Shown here in pieces: positions 5,746-8,257 of a DNA stretch of 8,257 nt. The notes beneath the pieces are model-generated. The model was not told where the DNA came from. It ran no database searches and was given only the letters and a program-made list of their open reading frames with translations. Position numbers and translations under genes: made by a program. Positions within the stretch are counted from its first letter, which is position 1. Every line of letters begins with the position of its first letter. The DNA is from an uncultured Oxalobacter sp. (GTDB lineage Bacteria > Pseudomonadota > Gammaproteobacteria > Burkholderiales > Burkholderiaceae_D), in contig CAKQQG010000056.1 in the NCBI GenBank assembly GCA_934270705.1, positions 1-8,257 on the forward strand, in the 5' to 3' direction.

Positions 5746-6678
5746 CTAGTTGTGCCCCGCGGCGTTCCGCATTTGCGCGGCGACGGCCGTCGGCGGGACG
5801 ATCATGATATCGCAGCGGGTTTCGTAGATGGTGTTGCGCGAGGTGCTGCCCAGAATGAATTCCTCGATCCGGCTGCGGCCGAGCTTGCCCATGACCAGCA
5901 GATCGGGATTTCTGGTGCGGACGTGTTCCTTGATGACGGTATGCGGCACGCCGAGCTGGATGACCGAAGTGACATGATTCGTGATCTTCAGGTCGGCGAT
6001 GAAGGCCTGCATTTCCGCACCGGCCTTGATACGGATGTCGGAACGGAATTCGTGGAGCAGTCCCTGCGACACGTTGGCGTAGCGCATGATGCCTTCGTTG
6101 GGGACTTCGTAGGCATGAATGAACACGATTTCGGTTTTCGGCGTCGCCAGTTCCAGCGCCTGCAAGGCCTGATAGCGCGAGATTTCCGTGAAGTCGATGG
6201 CGATCATGATCTTGTCGTAGGCGTGTACCGGCTTGTTGCGAACGACCAGCACGGACGCGGGACTGACCTGGAGCAGCTTGCCCGGCACGTTGCCCAGATA
6301 TTCGTGGCTGTTGGGATATTCGCCATGCGCGCCGACGACGAGCAGGCCGGTTTTGCGGGCGACGGTTTCCTGCACGATTTCGGTGGCGGCCTTGCCGAAG
6401 CGCACCATCGGTTCGCACTTGATCCCGTAGGTACTTTCAAGACGTTGCGCCCTGGCTTGCAAATCGCCCGTGACGCCTTCCCTGAGGGCTTTTTCGGCAA
6501 GATCCGCCGAGCTTTTCATGGCGCGTGTGAGCATGTCGATCACGGACAAATCCTGCACGTTGATGATGTCCAGCCGCTCTTTTTGAAGCTGTTTGCACAG
6601 CATGGCCGCCCGGTCTTCCGCCATGGCGGCGAAATCGGACATGTCGGTTGCCACCATGATACTGTCTGCATTTTTCAT
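5746..6678 (-). CDS. Universal stress protein with two tandem UspA domains
   Basis: A 310-residue cytosolic protein of two UspA folds (about 4-148 and 154-296), like UspE-type tandem proteins. Such proteins support survival under starvation and oxidative or energy stress; some bind ATP. Each domain begins with a hydrophobic strand ending in Asp (IMVATD, Asp12; IMIAID, Asp162). Domain 2 has a perfect ATP-loop pattern G-2x-G-9x-G-S: Gly264, Gly267, Gly277, Ser278. Domain 1 has the same spacing (Gly116, Gly119, Gly129) but Asn130 instead of Ser/Thr, so its binding may differ. Domains end in strands VLVV (143-146) and IMIVPP (291-296). The ATG at 6678 has AAGGGA 6 bases upstream; the frame is open 19 codons further but without a better site. 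It is convergent with the FAH-family gene and divergent from the phosphatase gene. No dormancy-regulon genes are nearby. Confidence 0.92.
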   Translation of the reverse strand: MKNADSIMVATDMSDFAAMAEDRAAMLCKQLQKERLDIINVQDLSVIDMLTRAMKSSADLAEKALREGVTGDLQARAQRLESTYGIKCEPMVRFGKAATEIVQETVARKTGLLVVGAHGEYPNSHEYLGNVPGKLLQVSPASVLVVRNKPVHAYDKIMIAIDFTEISRYQALQALELATPKTEIVFIHAYEVPNEGIMRYANVSQGLLHEFRSDIRIKAGAEMQAFIADLKITNHVTSVIQLGVPHTVIKEHVRTRNPDLLVMGKLGRSRIEEFILGSTSRNTIYETRCDIMIVPPTAVAAQMRNAAGHN

Positions 6679-6684
6679 GATGCT

Positions 6685-6690
6685 TCCCTT
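6685..6690 (-). promoter_or_regulatory. Ribosome binding site of the stress-protein gene
   Basis: On the minus strand AAGGGA lies 6 bases before the ATG at 6678. It is a partial Shine-Dalgarno match, but it supports the 310-residue form that begins MKNADSIMVATD, as UspA proteins usually do. Confidence 0.6.
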
Positions 6691-6707
6691 TCTGTTGTCT
6701 GACGGCG

Positions 6708-6725
6708 GCAAACGGGGCGGTTTGC
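6708..6725. repeat. Inverted repeat GCAAAC-N6-GTTTGC upstream of the stress-protein gene
   Basis: Perfect 6-bp arms with a 6-base spacer (GGGGCG) lie 30-47 bases before the stress-protein start codon. The position suits a repressor or activator site, or a hairpin in the mRNA leader. No T-run follows. No specific regulator can be named from the sequence. Confidence 0.45.
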
Positions 6726-6776
6726 ACGCCTGCATGTCTCCGGCACCCGCGAAAGTTTCCTGTTCGCCCCTGTTTT

Positions 6777-6786
6777 CCGGCGCCGG
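6777..6786. repeat. Perfect 10-bp palindrome CCGGCGCCGG
   Basis: A self-complementary 10-mer in the middle of the divergent stress-protein/phosphatase region. It could be a protein binding site. A GC-only palindrome of this size also arises by chance in DNA of this composition, so the call is weak. Confidence 0.3.
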
Positions 6787-6797
6787 TCAGGACGGAG

Positions 6798-6812
6798 AGC
6801 GGCGACGCCGCT
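6798..6812. repeat. 15-bp odd palindrome AGCGGCG-A-CGCCGCT
   Basis: Seven-base arms with a single central base, 102 bases before the phosphatase start and 120 before the stress-protein start. As RNA it could fold as a 6-bp stem with a GAC loop, followed on the plus strand by the pyrimidine run TTCCTTCTC, but there is no proper U-tract. It sits just upstream of the only AT-rich stretch in the region, a plausible place for an operator. Confidence 0.4.
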
Positions 6813-6848
6813 TTCCTTCTCGATTCACTGTCAACTATACCTTAAAAT
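6813..6848 (+). promoter_or_regulatory. Weak candidate promoter region for the phosphatase-DUF445 transcript
   Basis: The AT-rich stretch 6835-6850 contains TATACC (6836-6841, four of six to the -10 consensus) and TAAAAT (6843-6848, five of six). A poor -35, TTCCTT (6813-6818), lies 17 bases before the first. The phosphatase start is about 70 bases downstream. The location is reasonable but neither box pair is strong. Confidence 0.3.
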
Positions 6849-6903
6849 AAGAGGATATCCGGAACCATTTTCCGCATGGGACACAAAAAACGCACGTTTT
6901 GAA

Positions 6904-6908
6904 AGGAG
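6904..6908 (+). promoter_or_regulatory. Ribosome binding site selecting the GTG start of the phosphatase
   Basis: AGGAG lies 5 bases before GTG at 6914. The frame also contains a TTG at 6899, but that codon lies upstream of this site. The GTG gives the family-typical N-terminus MIQNILVICLGN. Confidence 0.8.
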
Positions 6909-6913
6909 CGGCA

Positions 6914-7399
6914 GTGATACAGAATATTCTCGTGATTTGTCTCGGCAACATCTGCCGCAGCCCGATGGCCGAAGGACTGTTGAAAAAACGTTATCCGGAC
7001 AAGCAGATCGCTTCGGCAGGTTTGCGCGAAATCACGGCCGGCTGGTCCGCCGACCCGTTTTCCATCCGCGTCATGCGGGAAAACGGGATCGACATCAGCC
7101 GCCACCGCGCCCGTGTGCTGACTGCCGACATGCTGAAAAAGGCCGATCTGGTGCTGACGATGGAAAAGGAGCAAAGCGAGATCGTCAAATACAGCTTCCC
7201 GAACTACCGCGGCAAAATCATGCGGATCGGCGAATTCGGCGACTATGATGTGCCGGACCCTTATTCAAGGAATATCAATGCGTTCCGTGAATCTTATGAA
7301 CTGATTTCTCAGGGTATTGATGCCATCGACCGGGAAGTCGTCCGCCCTGACGCGGCACCTGATGCCGCATCCGGCGCGGTAACGGACACGCCACGGTAG
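6914..7399 (+). CDS. Low-molecular-weight protein tyrosine phosphatase
   Basis: A 161-residue cytosolic phosphatase of the LMW-PTP family, which removes phosphate from tyrosines, often on BY-kinases and enzymes of surface polysaccharide export. The N-terminal P-loop CLGNICRS (9-16) has nucleophile Cys9 and Arg15 in the C-x5-R pattern. The general acid Asp115 lies in PDPYS (114-118), as the family requires. AGW at 42-44 and ISRHRARVL (61-69) are also typical. The DPY motif and overall length argue for a phosphatase over an arsenate reductase of the same fold. After residue 143 there is an unusual Ala-, Asp- and Pro-rich tail of about 18 residues that looks disordered. Start is GTG at 6914. No tyrosine kinase or capsule export gene is visible nearby, so the substrate is unknown. 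The DUF445 gene begins 19 bases after the stop and is probably co-transcribed. Confidence 0.92.
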   Translation: MIQNILVICLGNICRSPMAEGLLKKRYPDKQIASAGLREITAGWSADPFSIRVMRENGIDISRHRARVLTADMLKKADLVLTMEKEQSEIVKYSFPNYRGKIMRIGEFGDYDVPDPYSRNINAFRESYELISQGIDAIDREVVRPDAAPDAASGAVTDTPR

Positions 7400-7418
7400 C
7401 CTGCATGCGGACGTTTGC

Positions 7419-8257
7419 ATGAAACAGGACTACCGACTGTTCCAGCTTCGCAGGATGAAGCTGCTGGCGCTCGCCCTGCTGGTGGCGATGGCGGTGCTTT
7501 TCGTCGTGTCGCGTCTGTACGGGCGTACCGGTATCTGGGCATGGATCGGCGCGTTTTCGGAAGCGGCGATGATCGGTGCGCTGGCGGACTGGTTCGCCGT
7601 CGTGGCGATTTTCCGTCATCCCCTGAAACTGCCGATTCCGCGCACGGCGATCATTCCCGAAAACAAGGACAGAATCGCGGAAAATCTCGCGGTGTTCATC
7701 CGCGACAATTTTCTTTCGCGCGAGACGATGACCGCCCGCATGCGCGACTGGGACCCTGCCCAGCGTATCGCCGGATGGCTTTCCTCGCGCGAGAACGCGG
7801 ACTTTCTCGCCGACAAGGTCGTGCGGGTACTGATCGGTGCGCTGGCGTTCGTCGATGACCAGCGTGTCGGCAAGCTCATGCGCAATGCCATTTACCGCAA
7901 GCTCGAAGAACTGGATCTGGGCAACCTGATCGGACAGCTCATGGATGTGCTGACGCACAACAACCAGCATCAGGCGCTTCTGGATGTGGGACTGCGCCGG
8001 ATTTCATCGGTACTGGACGAACCCGGCACCCGCAAACAGCTGGCGACGGTCATCATGGAGGTATCGCGCCGCGAATATCCCAAGCTCATGAAAATGCTCG
8101 GTCTGGTGATGGATACGGAAGAATTCGGCAACCGGGTGGCGGGTACGCTGGTCGAAAGCATCCAGCTCTGGCTGCACGATATCGGACGCGATCCGGACCA
8201 TCCGCGCCGCAAGCAGTTCGACGTCCTGTCGAACCGTTTCATCGGAAAACTCAAGGG
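7419..8257 (+). CDS. DUF445 family membrane protein (YjiN-like), 3' partial
   Basis: The reading frame is open from ATG at 7419 to the window end, giving 279 residues; E. coli YjiN is roughly 420 residues, so about a third is missing. The N-terminus is basic (MKQDYRLFQLRRMK), followed by a membrane segment (about 14-34). Next comes the conserved DUF445 core, SEAAMIGALADWFAVVAIFRHP (47-68, also hydrophobic) then IPRTAIIPENKDRIAENLAVFI (73-94). The rest is a long, charged, mostly helical region whose side of the membrane I cannot tell. The function of the family is not established. Only a weak purine-rich stretch (GCGGACG) precedes the ATG, so translation may depend on ribosomes finishing the phosphatase 19 bases upstream. 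Confidence 0.9.
   Translation, partial: MKQDYRLFQLRRMKLLALALLVAMAVLFVVSRLYGRTGIWAWIGAFSEAAMIGALADWFAVVAIFRHPLKLPIPRTAIIPENKDRIAENLAVFIRDNFLSRETMTARMRDWDPAQRIAGWLSSRENADFLADKVVRVLIGALAFVDDQRVGKLMRNAIYRKLEELDLGNLIGQLMDVLTHNNQHQALLDVGLRRISSVLDEPGTRKQLATVIMEVSRREYPKLMKMLGLVMDTEEFGNRVAGTLVESIQLWLHDIGRDPDHPRRKQFDVLSNRFIGKLK

Noticed and set aside
5575..6702. Long open frame (375 codons) on the plus strand opposite the universal stress protein gene
   Set aside because: It is antisense to a clear two-domain stress protein and starts inside the FAH gene. There is no ribosome binding site and no recognisable domain.
6829..6834. Perfect TTGACA hexamer on the minus strand upstream of the stress-protein gene
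   Set aside because: No -10-like sequence lies 15-19 bases downstream; the region there is GC-rich (GCGGCG and beyond). It is probably a chance match.
7405..7422. Tiny frame (5 codons plus stop) overlapping the DUF445 start by ATGA
   Set aside because: It could be imagined as a coupling leader peptide, but it has no ribosome binding site and a frame this short is expected by chance.
1..8257. Mobile element, phage defence system or CRISPR array
   Set aside because: No transposase, integrase, reverse transcriptase, nuclease-toxin pair or regularly spaced repeat was seen on either strand; the genes are standard chromosomal types.

Overview
The window looks like ordinary chromosome from a Gram-negative proteobacterium, most likely a betaproteobacterium of the Burkholderiales. 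An Oxalobacteraceae-like origin is possible, but that is only an impression. The DNA is moderately GC-rich. The fumarylacetoacetate-hydrolase-family protein and the DUF445 (YjiN-like) protein resemble Burkholderiales and gammaproteobacterial versions. There are no rRNA or tRNA genes, insertion sequences, CRISPR arrays, integrase genes or phage genes.

Layout, left to right. (1) Bases 1-1461 (+) hold the 3' part of a membrane O-acyltransferase fused to a periplasmic SGNH domain, closed by a clear intrinsic terminator. (2) About 420 bases (1488-1907) hold no gene I can support. (3) A minus-strand group follows: an iron-containing alcohol dehydrogenase (1934-3106), a GNAT acetyltransferase (3224-3643) with its own terminator, and a small 85-residue uncharacterised protein (3737-3994). 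(4) Divergent from that group is a family-6 UDG-type DNA-deoxyinosine (hypoxanthine) glycosylase (4166-4714, +). (5) A fumarylacetoacetate-hydrolase-family enzyme (4830-5684, +) has the best promoter and one of the best ribosome binding sites in the window. It converges, over a strong hairpin, on (6) a tandem-domain universal stress protein (5746-6678, -). (7) A 235-base divergent region rich in palindromes separates the stress protein from a low-molecular-weight protein tyrosine phosphatase (6914-7399, +, GTG start). The phosphatase is followed 19 bases later by a DUF445/YjiN-like membrane protein that runs off the window end (7419-8257, +).

The genes do not form one pathway. The acyltransferase probably decorates a surface polysaccharide. 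The dehydrogenase and the FAH-family enzyme are small-molecule catabolic enzymes of unknown substrate. The glycosylase repairs deaminated bases. The stress protein and phosphatase are regulatory or stress-related. The only pair that looks co-transcribed with some confidence is the phosphatase and the DUF445 gene. I found no convincing new biological system. The items most worth a second look are the palindromes between the stress-protein and phosphatase genes, the differing nucleotide-binding motifs in the stress protein, the phosphatase-DUF445 pairing and the small 85-residue protein.
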